Source: Stomoxys calcitrans
Lineage: Eukaryota; Arthropoda; Insecta; Diptera; Muscidae
Reading direction: 5' to 3'
Assembly: GCF_963082655.1 (NCBI RefSeq)
Contig: NC_081552.1
Span: forward strand, 48,584,781-48,648,780
DNA length: 64,000 bases
The position numbers and the translations under genes were made by a program. Of this stretch, positions 31,606-44,757 are shown piece by piece. Numbering within the stretch: position 1 is the stretch's first letter; each line of letters starts with the position of its first letter. The notes under the pieces are model-generated. The model saw nothing but the letters and a program-made list of their open reading frames with translations, was not told the DNA's origin and searched no databases.

Positions 31606-32808
31606 GTCATTCCGTTTGCAACACATCGAAATATCCATTTCCGATCCTATAAAGTATATATATTCTTGATCAGCGTAAAAATCTAAGACGATCTAGACAT
31701 GTCCGTCCGTCTGTCCGTCTGTCTGTTGAAATCACGCTACAGTCATCAAAAATAGAGATATTGAGCTGAAACTTTGCACAGATTCTTTTTTTGTCCATAA
31801 GCAGGTTAAGTTCGAAGATGGGCTATATCGGACTATATCTTGATATAGCCCCCATATAGACCGATCCGCCGATTTAAGGACTTAGGCCAATTAAAGCCAC
31901 ATTTATTATCCGATTTTGCTGAAATTTGGAGCAGTGAGTTCTGTTAGGCTCACCGACATCCTCTGCCAATTTGGCTCAGATCGGTCCAGATTTGAATATA
32001 GCTGACATATAGAGCGATCCTCTGATTTAGGGTCTTAAGCCCATAAAGCCACATGTATTATCCGATTTTGCTGAAATTTGGGACAGTGATTTGTCTTATG
32101 CCCTCCGACATTTTTCTTCAATTTGACCTTGATCGGTTCAGGTTTGGATATAGCTGCCATATAGACGGAACTCTCGATTTAAGGTTTTAGGCCAATGAAA
32201 GGCGCATTTGTTGTCCGATGTCGCCAAAATTTGGGACAGTGAGCTAAGTTATACTCCTTGAGATACTTCTGCAATATGGTACAGATCGGTCCAGCTTTGA
32301 ATATAGCTGCCATATAGACCGATCTCTCGATTTTAGGTTTTGGGGCCATAATTTCCGATTTCGCCGAAATTTGGGACAGTGCGTTGTGTTAGACTCTTCG
32401 AAATTTTTCTGCAACTTGGCCCAAATCGGTATTTATTTGGAAATAGCTGCCATGTAGACCGATCTTTCGATTTAAAGTCTTGGCCCCATAAAAGGCACAT
32501 TTATAATCCGATTTCACTGAAATTAGGCACAGTGACTTATGTTGGGCTTTTCGACATCTGTGTCGTAAATGGTTCAGATCGGTTTAATTTTAGATATAGC
32601 TACAACCGATGTTTTGTTATACACAATTGAACAATGACTTGTACTTATTAGTATTTTGTCCAAATCGGAACATATTTCGATATAACAGCTATTGGACATA
32701 AGGAATGCAATTTTAACCGGATTTTGATGGAAGGTAGTTTACATATATACCCGAGGTGGTGGGTATCCAAAGTTCGGCCCGGCCGAATTTAACGCCTTTT
32801 TACTTGTT
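31606..32808 (+). mobile_element. Family B element, right arm of a head-to-head pair
   Basis: It begins GTCATTCCGTTTGCAACACA, just inside the usual 5' hairpin, then full core, GTCC/GTCT tract and about five units. It ends GAGGTGGTGGGTATCC, TTCGGCCCGGCCGAA and ACGCCTTTTTACTTGTT. Confidence 0.88.
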
Positions 32809-33319
32809 ATCATTATTATTAAATTCTTATGGCCTCAGGAGATCGGGTAGTCGGCCTATAGGGCAGCTATAACCAAATATTGTCCAATCTGAACCACATG
32901 TCACAGAAATGGGTAGGGGTCTACCAGAATTCACTGTGCCAAATTTCATCAAAATCGGTTGAAAAATTACCAATTTATTGCCTCAAGACTTTAAGTCTGG
33001 AGTTCGGCCTATATGGCATCTATATATAACTACAACCCGATTTTATGAGATCAGAAGATCAGGTTTATATACAAAGAATACGAAATCATTAAACATTGTA
33101 AAGAAAATATCTGCAAAATTATAAATACCCAAATAAATACCCCAAAAAGGTATTTATTGGGTATTTACCCAAAGCCATCTCTACAGATGAACTTTTTTCA
33201 TATCTTTGCTGTACTTGGCAATGTTGTACTCTAGTGCGTATGGCTTATATTATTTATATTGCAACATATTAATACGACACCCAGGCCACTATGATCACGC
33301 CACATAAACATTGAGAATT
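32809..33319. other. B-like degenerate fragment, then unassigned DNA
   Basis: Reversed B-type units are just discernible at about 32825-33060 (CGGCCTATAGGGCAGCTATAACC, CGGCCTATATGGCATCTATAT). The rest is unassigned. Confidence 0.45.
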
Positions 33320-34334
33320 AACAAGTAAAAACGCGCTAAATTCGGCCGGGCCGAATCTTATATACCCTCCACCATGGATCGCATTTGTCGAGCTCTTGCC
33401 ACCGTATCTCTTTTTAGCCAAACAAAGGATAAAAGAAAAGAATTGCTATGTTATTGGAACAATATCAAGTAATGGTTCATTTCGGACCATAATTGAACTG
33501 AATATTGGAGACCATAGTAGAAACCATTGTGTAAAATTTCAGCCAAATGTAGTAAGTATTGCGCACTTTAGGGGCTGAAGAAGTAAAATAGGGAGATCGG
33601 TTTATAGGGGAGCTGCATTAGGATATAAACAGTTTCATGCCATTTTAGACACGTATGTTAAAGGTCACAAGAGAAGCCGTTGAACAAAATTTCAGCAAAA
33701 TCGGACAATAATTGCGTCCTCTAGTGGCTCAAGAAGTCAAGACCCCAGATCGGTTTATATGGAAGCTATATCAGGTTATGGACCGATTTGAACTATTCTA
33801 AGCACAATTGTTGAAAGTCATAACAAAACACCTCATGCAAAATTTCAGTTACTTCGGATAATAATTGCGTCCTCTAGAGGCTCAAGAAGTCAAGACCCCA
33901 GATCGGTTTATATGGCAGCTATATCGAAACATGGACCGATTTAAACCATACTCAGCACAGTTGTTGGAAGTCATAATGAAACAACTAATGTAAAATTTCA
34001 GCCAAATCGGATAAGAATTGCGCACTCTAGAGGCTCAAGAAATCAAGACCCAAGATCGATTTATATGACAGCTATATCTAAACGTGGACCGATGTAGCCC
34101 ATTTACAATTCCAACCAAACAACTAAGTATTTGTGCAAAATTTCAAGCGGCTAGCTTTACTGCTTCGAAAGTTAGCGTGTTTTCGACAGACAGACGGACG
34201 GACATGGCTAGATCGACCTAAAATGTCATCACCATCAAGAATTTATATAATTTATGGAGTATTATTCGAATATCTCGAGGAGTTACAAACAGAATGACGA
34301 AATAAGTATACCCCATCCTATGGTGGAGGGTATA
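33320..34334 (-). mobile_element. Family A element, diverged full-length copy
   Basis: AACAAGTAAAAACGCGCTAA, palindrome TTCGGCCGGGCCGAA, TATACCCTCCACCATGG, a diverged 3' region (CTCTTGCCACCGTATC instead of the usual TTCCCGGCATC) and about three units. A very short GACGGAC tract, core and 5' hairpin end at GGTGGAGGGTATA. Older than the other A copies by its divergence. Confidence 0.88.
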
Positions 34335-34695
34335 AAAATCCAATAAAAATTCATTCGCAAATGCCGGGATTCGAAAAATTTGAATTTCTTAATAGCCAAA
34401 TTTTATTTACCTAAAAATTTCCCAGCATTTCATTTCTAAGAGATTTCGCCTACATTTTATTTGTAGAGAAATTTTATCCCAAATTTTAATTTTTTAGAAA
34501 ATATGTCAAAATTATAGCTTCATATAAGAGTTTTTAAATTTGCTACAAAAATTTTATCAAAACTTTTTCTCTAACGAAAATGTTGGCGAAATTTTATATC
34601 TATGAATTTTTTTAACAAATTTATTTAGACTTTATTTAATCTTAATATATCGAAATGAATTTGTGCTTATTTGTATTGTATGTTTGTTTGTTTGT
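34335..34695. repeat. AT-rich repetitive spacer
   Basis: TTTTA/AAATTTTA-rich sequence has recurring AGAAATTTTAT-like motifs, comparable to 13390-13530 and 18060-18250. A short (GTTT)n run at 34681-34694 precedes the next element. Confidence 0.5.
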
Positions 34696-35905
34696 TATAC
34701 CCACCAGCGAAGGATGAGAGTATATTCATTTTGTCATTCTGTTTGCAACACATCGAAATATCCATTTGTGAACCAATAAAGTATATATATTCTTGATCAG
34801 CGTAAAAATCTAAGACGATCTAGACATGTCCGTCCGTCTGTCCGTCTGTTCGTCTGTATGTTGAAATCACGCTACAGTCTTCAAAAATAGAGATATTGAA
34901 CTGAAATTTTGCACAGGTTCTTTTTTTGTCAATAAGCTGGTTAAGTTCGAAAATGGGCTATATCGGACTATATCTTGATATAGCCCCCATATAGACCGAT
35001 CCGCCGATTTAGGGTCTAAGGCCCATAAAAGTCATATTTATTATCCGATTTCACTGAAATTTGGGACAGTGAATTGTGTTGGGCTGTTCGACACCCTTCG
35101 TTAATTTGGCCCAGATCGGTCCAGATTGTGTATGGCTGTTATATAGGCCGATCCTCCGATTTATGGCGTTAGGCCCATAAAAGCCACATTTGGCTGAAAT
35201 TTGAAACAGTGAACTGTGTTAAGTCCTTCGACATATTTCTTCAATTTGGCCCAGATCGGTCCTGATTTGGATATAGCTGTCATATAGACCGATTCTTCAT
35301 TTAAGGTTTTGGGTCCATAAAATGCTCATTTATTGTCCGATGTCGCCGAAATTTGGGACAGTGAGTTAAGTTAAGCCCCTTGACATACTTCTGCAATATC
35401 GCACAGATCGGTCCAGATTTGGATATAGCTGCCATATAGACCGATATCTAGGTTTTAGGTTTTGGGGCCATAAAAGACGCATTTATTGTCCGATGTCGCT
35501 GAAATTTGAGACAGTGAGTTTGGCTTGGCTCTTCGACGTCCTTCTTCAAATTTGCCCAGATCGGTCCAGATTTGAATATAGCTGCCATATAGACCGATCT
35601 CTCGATTTAAAGTCTTGGGCCCATAAAAGAGGCATTTATTTTCCGATTTCGCCTAAATTTGGGACAGTGCTTTGTGTTAGGCTCTTCGACATTTTTCTGA
35701 AACTTGTCCCAAATCGGTCCAGATTTGGATATAGCTGCTATATAGACCGATATCTCGATTGAAGTCTTTGTCCCATAAAAAGCGCATTTATTATCCGATT
35801 TCACTGAAATTTGACACAGTGACTTATGTTAGGCTTTTCGACATCCGTGTCGTTTATGGTTCAGATCGGCTTATTTTTAGTTATAGCTACTAAAAAGACC
35901 AATAT
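34696..35905 (+). mobile_element. Family B element, 5' part with about 7 units
   Basis: TATACCCACCAGCGAAGGATG, core, GTCC/GTCT/GTTC tract and B units of several subtypes. The last 400 bp or so are immediately duplicated in the following segment. No 3' end is present. Confidence 0.85.
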
Positions 35906-36282
35906 TTTGTTCGCTCAAATTTGAGACAGTGAGTTTAGTTAGGCTCTTCGACATCCTTCTTCAAATTTGCCCAGATCGGTCCAGATTTGAATATAGCTGC
36001 CATATAGACCGATCTCTCGATTTAAAGTCTTGGGCCCATAAAAGAGGCATTCATTTTCCGATTTCGCCTAAATTTGGGACAGTGCTTTGTGTTAGGCTCT
36101 TCGACATTTTTCTGAAACTTGTCCCAAATCGGTCCAGATTTGGATATAGCTGCTATATAGACCGATATCTCGATTTAAGTCTTTGTCCCATAAAAAGCGC
36201 ATTTATTATCCGATTTCACTGAAATTTGACACAGTGACTTATGTTAGGCTATTCGACATCCGTGTCGTTTATGGTTCAGAGG
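35906..36282 (+). repeat. Tandem copy of the preceding B units (period about 416 bp)
   Basis: It repeats about 35495-35865 almost base for base; for example CTTCTTCAAATTTGCCCAG occurs at 35541 and again at about 35956. It ends where E sequence begins. Confidence 0.85.
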
Positions 36283-37400
36283 GCCGCCCCGACCACAAAA
36301 CCCCTTTAAATAGGTTTATTGGACGACAATGACAACATGGGACTCGAATAAAAGGCATTTGGGAGTAGATTGCGGAAATGGTCAGAAATGAGGAAAAGGC
36401 TTTTTGGTTTGTTGGTATTGGAGGGGGCAGACTCTCCCCTGTTATCCCAAAAACACCACCTAAAACCAAAAGTGGACCGATAGGGACAATATGGGTATTA
36501 AATGAAAGATATTGGGGAAGTAGAATACGAATATGGTATTAAAAATTGGGATGAAGTATGCGAGGGGTTGTCCAGCCTCAAAAACGTCCAATCTCAAAAA
36601 CCCCAAACAAACATATTGGACGTATATATCAATGTGGGACTCAAACGAAAGGTATTTGGGACTAGACTACGAATATGACATAAAAAATGAAGTCCAAGTA
36701 ATTGGGGGTAGCCCCTTTAAGTGGGAATATAATTCGGTCCTAGCTAGATGAGTCTCAAATTAAGGGCATTTGGTAGCAGATTACGAATATGACATTAAAC
36801 TTTGTGTCCAAGAATCTAGGTGGTGCTTCACCTACTAAAGTCGCTTCCAATAGTTTATTTGGCCCATTAAAACAATGGGGGATCAAGTGATAGATGTTTT
36901 TAAGTGGAGTGCGTCATTTAAATTGGTGCTCAAGTAGCAAGTGCAGTGTGTCGTATCCCCACAAAACGGCTGTATACACCAATTATGGCAATATGGGGTT
37001 AAATTCAAAGTATAAGGTTGTGGAATGTCTTTATTCTGTTCAAATATCTAGCGGACCACCTCACCTCTAAACAGTTGATCAAATATAATGACCTAACAGG
37101 ACTCTGCCGCCGTACCCCCAAATTTATGACGTTCAGTGTGATAGAAGCAGTTGCAAACCTTAAGTCAAGTGGCCGCCATTTTTAGCTCATCGACAAGGAG
37201 CCTTCTTTTTCTAGACAAGTCCAAACAACGTGATGCTGGGCAACACTTTCATGTTCAAAAGTTTTATATGGTTTAATTACTAAGAACTGTCGCCACCGCA
37301 GCTAATATAAAGACCGTCAAATTAGTTCTTTTCCTCTGAAAATCGTTTAATATGGCTATTTGATTTGATTTAAAAAAACTAAATTATGACTATTCAACAG
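36283..37400 (-). mobile_element. Family E element, reverse orientation, with its 5' flank
   Basis: Reversed E units carry GGACTCGAATAAAAGGCATT, CAATATGGG and AATGAAAGGTATTTGGG motifs to about 37080. Then comes a non-tandem end: GGTTGCAACC-like and GCTGGGCAACAC at 37220-37255. The same end, in the other orientation, lies at 50640-50900. Confidence 0.7.
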
Positions 37401-37867
37401 GTAGCTATATAGTCAATTATAGACAACTAACACATGATGATCAATATTATAGGCGCTAAGCCGCTCCTAGTGAGTAGCAGCATAGACAAAGGAAATCCAT
37501 AAGCTCATAATAATATGCTCAGAAAAGCTTTAACAGATGGGAGAAATGTCCAATTCTCAGTCGTTTATATGTGATTACGCAAGCATCCGGGGCGACATGG
37601 AACAGAGGACTTTTAAGCTAATTCGGGTTTTAAAGTCTAAACCTTTTCCTTAACGATGGCAGTACTAACTTTGAGATAAGCGGCATATATTCTGTTTGCA
37701 AATGGATCAACTGAATGGAGACGCCACCACGAACAGTGAGAGGACAGAGTGATGGCATGCCGATAAGCACACATTTTGTTTCGTTTTCTCACTCGATTCG
37801 TTCGCCAAGTCATTGAAAACAGCTGTTTTTATATAGGGAAAATAGTTTGGCGAACGAATCTAGTGAC
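37401..37867. other. Unassigned spacer
   Basis: No repeat family or gene recognised. Confidence 0.35.
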
Positions 37868-38390
37868 AACAAATAAAAGCGTCAAAAGTTCGGCCGGGCC
37901 GAATCTTACATACCCTCTACCATGGATCCCATGTGTAAATTTTTTGCCAGTTATCTCTTTATGGGCAAACAAAGGATAATGGATAATAATTGCAAAGCTA
38001 TCGGAGCAATTCGGAACATGCTTGGTTTGGCTGTTGGAGACCATAGTAGATGTCATTGTGCAAAATGTCAGCAAAAATTTAGGGGCCCAATATGTCAAGA
38101 TCCAAAATCGGTTTATATGGCAGCTACATCAAAACATAGACCAATATAACCCATTTAAAATCCCAACTGACCTACACTTATAGGAAGTATAAATTTCATG
38201 CGCCTAGCTTTATCCCTTCGAAAGTTAGCGTGCTTTCGACAGATGGACGGACCGACATGGCTAAATCGACTTAGAATGTCAAGACGATCAAAAATATACA
38301 TATATACTTTGTTGGGTCTCAGATGTATATTTCGTTGCTTTACAAACGGAATGACAAAATTAGTTTATGATGGAGGGTATTAAAAAAACA
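37868..38390 (-). mobile_element. Family A-related short element
   Basis: AACAAATAAAAGCGTC, TTCGGCCGGGCCGAA, CATACCCTCTACCATGG, a shortened body with barely one unit and one GGACGGACCGAC tract. The core is recognisable but diverged (ATACATATATACTTTG). The 5' hairpin is reduced to TGATGGAGGGTATT. Length about 520 bp. Confidence 0.8.
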
Positions 38391-38690
38391 AATTTAGTGG
38401 TCTAGGTCGTAAGTTTTTGCACCGAAGTCTTAAATGGATAAGATTATTGTCGCAGTGTTGAAAATTGTTTCTGATATTTATGCCATGGGTAAGCCGAAGA
38501 TGCTCACATATGCGCAACGGTGACATTTGATAAGCCGACATAAGAGGAAATTCGATTAAATTCAAAAATGGACAAAACGATGACAATGTGATGGGAATCA
38601 ACAGCGAGCATCACCAACAACAAATTCAGCGCCATCTATTGGGGGGTAAAAATTATTTGAATAGCAAAGCCAAATCCAACAAAGAAAACC
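38391..38690. other. Unassigned spacer
   Basis: No repeat family or gene recognised in these 300 bp. Confidence 0.35.
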
Positions 38691-38763
38691 AGTAAGGAAA
38701 GGCAAAAGTCGGGCGGAGCCGACTATACAATACCCTACACCACCTGGTGTACGTAATACTTTA
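38691..38763 (-). mobile_element. Family D element, 3' end
   Basis: AACCAGTAAGGAAAGGCAAA, then AGTCGGGCGGAGCCGACT (a different GC palindrome from A/B), then ATACCCTACACCACC, the reversed D 3' subterminal repeat. It is cut by a B element and appears to resume at 39866. Confidence 0.75.
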
Positions 38764-39865
38764 TATACCCACCACCTACGGATGGGGGTATATTCATTTT
38801 GCCATTCCGTTTGTAACACATCGAAATATCCATTTCCGGCCCTATAAAGTATATATAATCTTGATCAGCGTAAAAATCAAAGACGATCTAGACATGTCCG
38901 TCCGTCTGTCTGTTGCAATCACGCTACAGTCTTCAAAAATAGAGATATTGAGCTGAAACTTTGCACAGATTCTTTTTTTGTCCATAAGCAGGTTAAGTTC
39001 TGTTAAGATGGGCTATATCGGACTATATCTTGATATAGCCCCCATATAGACCGATCCGGCGATTTAGGGTCTTAGGCCAATAAAAACCACATCTATTACA
39101 CGATTTTGCTGAAATTCGGGACAGTGAGTTGTGTTAGGCCCTTCGCCATCCTTCATTAATTTGGCCCAGATCGGTTCAGATCTGGATATAGCTGCCATAT
39201 AGACCGATCCGCCGATTTAGGGTCTTAGGCCCATAAAAGCCACATTTATTATCCTATTTTACGAAAATTTGGGACAGTGAGTTGTATTAGGCCCTTCAAC
39301 ATCCTCCGTCAATTTGGCTCAGATCGGTCCAGATTTGGATATAGCTGCCATATAGACCGATCTCTCGGTTTTAGGTTTTGGGGCCATAAAAATTGCCGAA
39401 TTGTCCGATATTGCCGAAATTATGGACAAAGAGTTAAGTTAAGCCCCTCCTCATATTTCTGCAATTTGGTCTAGATCGATCAAAATTTGCATATAACTGC
39501 CATAAAAACCGATCTCTCGATTTAAAGTCTTGGCCCCATAAAAGGCGCATTTTCAATCCGATTGCACTGAAATTTGACACGCTGACTTATGTTATGCTTT
39601 TCGACATCCGTGTCATATATAGTGCAGATCGGTTTTATTTTTAGATATAACTACTAAAAAGACCAATATTTTGTTATATGCAATTAAACAATAACTTTAA
39701 CTTATTAGTATCTGGTCCAAATCGGAATATATATTGATGTAGCTGCTATGGAGCATAAGGTATGAATTTCGCACCGGATTTTGAGGGAAGGTGGTTCACA
39801 TATATATCCGAGGTGGTGGGTATCCAAAGTTCGGCCCGGCCGAACTTAACGCCTTTTTACTTGTT
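38764..39865 (+). mobile_element. Family B element, full length, inserted in D
   Basis: TATACCCACCACCTACGGATG, core, short GTCC/GTCT tract, about five units, GAGGTGGTGGGTATCC, intact palindrome and ACGCCTTTTTACTTGTT. Family D sequence lies on both sides. Confidence 0.92.
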
Positions 39866-40828
39866 ATATGTAGGACTTATCTCGAAATCTAGTTAGAGTT
39901 AAATTTGGATACCTATTGAAATATCAAAAAGAAGCTTAAAAGATTTTTCTACGGATAGGATAACAAATTTGGATTTCCACATCCTTAAAAGGCCATATCG
40001 GATAAAAGATTATATGGGAGTTTTATCTCACACCCTATATTGTAGAGATGTGACCAAAATTGTGGCTTTTACTGCCTTAAAAGTACATATTGGATAAAAT
40101 ATGTATAAATTGGAGCTATATCTATATCAGCTACGATTTTAATGAAATTTTGTCCGCGTATTGGAACTCCAAATAAAACGTCTCATGGAAAATCGGACAA
40201 AAATTGTGGCTCCTACAGGCTAAAGTCTATTTAGGATGAAAGATATATCGGGGACCTATATCTAAATCTAAACCGAATTTTACCATATAGGACAAAAGAT
40301 ATATATGGGAGCTATGTCTTAATCTAGACCGATTTATATGCAATTTTCACTCGCATTGGGACTTAAAAAAAACAACTCACTCAAAATTTTTTAGAAATCT
40401 GGCCAAAATTGTGCCTACTACAGCCTTTAAAGTCCAGATCGGATGAAAGAAATATGAAGCACCTCATTTTGTAAAGATTGAACCAAAATTGTGGCTTCTA
40501 CAGCCTTAAAAGACCAAATCGGATGAAAGATATATATGGGAGCTATATCTAAATCTGAACCGATTTCGTTCAAAATCAATAGCTTTCGTCCTTGGGTTAA
40601 AAAAGAGACTTGTGCAAAACTTCATGCAAATCGGACAATAAATGCGATCACAAGAATACATGGACAGACAAACGGACGGACAGACGGACATAGCTAAATC
40701 GAATCAGGAAGTGATTCTAAACCGATCGGTATACACATCAATGGATCTAGCTCTTCTCCTTCTAAGGGTTGCAAATAAATGCACAAAGTTTTAATACCCT
40801 GTACCACAGTGGTGGTGTAGGTTATAAA
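39866..40828 (-). mobile_element. Family D element, body and 5' end
   Basis: Reversed D units (AGATATATATGGGAGCTATAT) become degenerate leftwards. A GGACAGACGGACAT tract lies at about 40674-40690, followed by GCTAAATCGAATC. The 5' hairpin ATACCCTGTACCACAGTGG lies at 40793 and GGTGTAGGTTATA ends it at about 40828. Confidence 0.78.
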
Positions 40829-42415
40829 GAACGCGAGAGGTACTGGAGTGTGAGTTCAAAGTTGATCATATGCTTTTCACTACTGTTTTGACTGTCCCCT
40901 TTTCCCAAATTTTCAAAATGGCCAGATCTCGGAGATGCGTGCACCGGTTTAAGCGAAATTTTGTATGCCACCTCGTGTTTCCCCAAAAACACAAAAATGG
41001 TATAAAATTTTGGGGTCAACTAACCTAAGTGGGACGCGTCATCTCAAAACCCACCCGATTGGACATGTTGACCGCCTGGAACAATATGGGTATCAAATAA
41101 AAGGTATTGAAGAATAGAGTACGAATTTGACATAAAAATGCCTCCCTTAGTGTCTGGGGGTTCCTCACCCCTAAAAGCACCACCCAACAGGACACTTTTA
41201 CCGCTTTAGGCAATATGGCTATCAAATGAAAGGTTTTTAAAAGTAGAGAACAAATCTGACACAAAAATGTATTCTTTGGTGTCTGGGGAACCTCCCCACC
41301 CCTGAAAACCCCCCAGCAGCACATAGATACCGATTAGGACAATGTGGATATCAAATGAAAGGTATTTAAAAGCATAGTAAAAATACAAAAATTTGTTCCT
41401 TGGTATCTGAGGCGCCCCACCCATCAAAAACCCCTCAACCGGACATATTTAGCGATTGTGATAATATGGGTATCAAATGAAAGGTGTTTGGAAGTTGAGT
41501 ACACGTCTGTTATAAGAATTTGATCCAAGGTGTCTACGGGGCCTCTCCAACCCCAAAAACGCCCAAAACGGGCATGAATGTCAAACGTCATCAAATGGGT
41601 ATAAAATGAAAGGCCTTTAAGAGTTGACTATGAATCTGATATACACATTTGGGGCAGAGTCTGGGACCGGCACACCCATCTAATTCGCTTCAATAAGAAG
41701 TGTAGTTCAATTGGAATAATGTGGGAATATTATACGATGCTCAAACAAAATTTTGCTCTACCACGACCCTGATATTATTTCAGGGACCGACCCCTAAACT
41801 CCCTTCAAACCGGCCATGTTTGCGTGCTATGGCAATAAGGGGCTCAAATAAAAGGTATTTGATTGTAGAAAATAAATTTGATATCCAATTTTGAGACCAA
41901 GCATTTGGGGTTAGCCCCATCCCATAAACTCACACTTAATTAATTGCAATTGTGGCTCAAATAAAAGAAATTCAACAGTGGAGCACAATGCAGACATTTT
42001 TTCAGGACTAAGTGCGTGAGTGGCCGGCCGCCCCACCCTATATACACCTCAAACTATTTATGGATTATGGCAAAAACTGGCTCAAATCTAATATCTGTTT
42101 TATAGCCAAGTGTTTCCGGGACGACTCATCTCATAAACTCCCCCTGAACCACACATATGTACCGACTATAGCAAAATGTAGCTCACATGTGGTTTTTGGG
42201 AGTAAAGTATGAATCTGATATCCATTTTCGAGGCAAAGGGTTTGTCTACTCTAATCCACCACCAAAACTAAGGGATTGAAGTAGATCTAACATCCAAACT
42301 TTATTGGGCAGACTCTCCTCTTACCCTTTTTTTTTAAACGCCAGATCTCGGAGATGGATGGGGCTATTTAATAAAAATTTAGTTTGTTTATAATAACTCA
42401 AAAAAAAAAAAAAAA
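40829..42415 (-). repeat. Family E element, reversed array of about 125-bp units
   Basis: Starts with an E tail (GCCAGATCTCGGAGATGCG at 40921), then reversed units with CAATATGGGTATCAAATGAA. A second tail motif (GCCAGATCTCGGAGATGGATG) at about 42340 shows the start of another E copy, cut by the A element at 42416. A poly-A run of about 17 bp at 42401-42417 marks that junction. Confidence 0.75.
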
Positions 42416-43744
42416 AACAAGTAAAAGCGTGCTAAGTTCGGCCGGGCCGAATCCTATATACCCTCCACCATGGATCGCATTTGTCGAGTTCTTTTCCCGG
42501 CATCTCTTCTTAGGCAAAACAGGATATAAGAAAAGATTTGCTCTGCTATTAAAACGATATCAAGATATGGTCCGGTTCGGACCACAATTAAATTATATGT
42601 TGGAGACCTGTGTAAAATTTCAGCCAATTCGTATAAGAATTGCGCCCATTGGGGCTCACGAAGTAAAATAGAGAGAACGATTTATGTGGGATCTGTATCG
42701 GGCTATAGACCGATTCAGACCATAAGAAACACGTTTGTTGATGGTCATGAGAGGATCCGTCGTACAAAATTTCAGGCATATCGGATAATAATTGCGACCT
42801 CTAGGCGTCAAGAAGTCAAGATCCCAGATCGGTTTATATGACAGCTATATCAGGTTATGGACCGATTTCAACCATACTTGACACAGTTGTTGGGTATCAT
42901 AACGAAATACTTCGTGCAAAAATTCATTCAAATCGGATAAGAATTGTGCCCTCTAGAGGCTCAAGAAGTCAAGACCCAAGATCGGTTTATATGGGAGCTA
43001 TATCAGGTTATGGACCGATTTAAACCATACTTGGCACAGTTTTGGGTATCATAACAAAACACGTCGTGCGAAATTCCATTCCAATCGGATAAGAATTGCG
43101 CCCTCTAGAGGCTCAAGATATCAAGACCCAAGAGCTGTTTATATGGCAGCTATATCAGGTTATGGACCGATTTGAACCATACTTGGCACAGTTGTTGGGT
43201 ATCATAACAAAACACGTTGTGCAAAATTTCATTTCAATCGGATAAGAATTGCGCACTCTAGAGGCTCAAGAAGTCAAGACCCAAAATCGATTTATATGGC
43301 AGCTATAGCAGGTTATGGACCGATTTGAACCATACTTGGCACAGTTGTTGGATATCATAACAAAACACGTCGTGCAAAATTTCATTCTGATCGGATAAGA
43401 ATTTCGCACGCTAGAGGCTCAAGAAGTCAAGACCCAAGATCGGTTTATATGACAGCTATATCAAAACATGGACCGATATGGCCCATTTACAATACCAACT
43501 GACCTACACTAATAAAAAGTATTTGTGCAAAATTTTAAGCGACTAGCTTTACTCCTTCGGAAGTTAGCGTGCTTTCGACAGACAGACGGACGGACGGACA
43601 GACGGACGGACATGGCTAGATCGACATAAAATGTCGCGACGATCAAGAATATATATACTTTATGCGGTCTCAGACGAATATTTCGAGTAGTTACAAACAG
43701 AATGACGAAATTAGTATACCCCCCATCTTATGGTGGAGGGTATA
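42416..43744 (-). mobile_element. Family A element, full length
   Basis: AACAAGTAAAAGCGTGC, palindrome, A 3' region, about five units, GACGGAC tract at about 43580-43612, core and 5' hairpin ending GGTGGAGGGTATA. It lies between E segments in the same orientation. Confidence 0.93.
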
Positions 43745-44565
43745 CAAATTGATATAGTTTTTTAAGGTGGGATGTTTGGGGTGGGGCGGCCTTCCACCCT
43801 CAAAGCCCGCCATATGGAAACTTAAACAAATAATAACAATGTTAGGCCCAAATGAAAGGTATTTGAGTCTATAGAATTTGATACATGGGGTTGGTCTGAA
43901 AGGAAACTTAGGCTATATAATTTTTTGATATCGAGAGGGTGGCGGACCCTCCTTAGACCCATCGGGACAATATGGGTTTCAAATGAACGGTATTTAAGAG
44001 TAGAGTACGAATTTCATAATTAAAGTTGGGTCCAAGTACCTGTGGGGGCCACCCCAGCACAATAACCCCTTAAAATAGGTTTATTTGACGCTCATGAGAC
44101 TATGGGACTAAATGAAAGGTATTCGGGAGTAGATTACGAATATGCTCAAGAAGTAGGAATAGGCTTTATAATTTATTTATAACGGATGGGGGCGGAACCT
44201 CCACCGTTACTCCAAAAACACCACCCAAAATCAAAAGTGGACCGATAAGGACAATATTGGTATCAAATGAAAAGTATGCGGGAGTAGATAACGAATCTGT
44301 CATACAAATTCAAGTCGAAGTAAGGGGGGTCACCCCACTCACACAAAATCGCCCAAAATGGGCACATTAGCCAATCACGGATATATGGGACTCGGTTTGT
44401 ACCATATAGACTGAAGAACGGCAGAAGCGATTTTCTCGAAATTTTCGCATATTATGTAGGTTGGTCAAGAAGGAAACATAGGCTATAGAATTTTTCGGCA
44501 TCGGAAGGGGGACGAATCCTCCTCCTTATGCCAAAAACACTACCCAAAATCAAATTCAAATTCTC
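43745..44565 (-). repeat. Family E units, reversed
   Basis: GGACAATATGGGTTTCAAATG and GGTATTTAAGAGTAGAGTACG motifs recur with GGGGCCACCCC and CCTCCACCGTTACTCC blocks. No coding region. Confidence 0.7.
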
Positions 44566-44757
44566 ACATTCAAGTTTAAACTCAATGATAATGGGCTTTT
44601 TTTATAGCCGAGTCCGAACGGCGTCACCTCTTTAGGGAAAATTTTTTAGCCATGCATGGCATTGTACCTCGCAAATGTGGCCAACATTAAGAGGGGATAA
44701 ACACCGCTTTGTTCTATGTCCTAGCCAGGATTCGAAGGCGTTCAGTGTCCCCACCCT
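44566..44757 (-). mobile_element. tRNA-derived SINE fragment
   Basis: On the minus strand it matches the body of 5829-6121: reversed it contains GTTCGGACTCGGCTATAAA and AATGCTGG-like sequence, and CCAGGATTCGAA at the B box (about 44720-44735). The A box is missing. Confidence 0.75.

Noticed and set aside
35493..36222. Repeated frames reading LFDI...DRSRFGYSCHIDR (also 30610-30921, 55199-55603, 62315-62560)
   Set aside because: These are translations of the B unit, whose length of about 153 bp is divisible by three, so a frame can stay open over several units.
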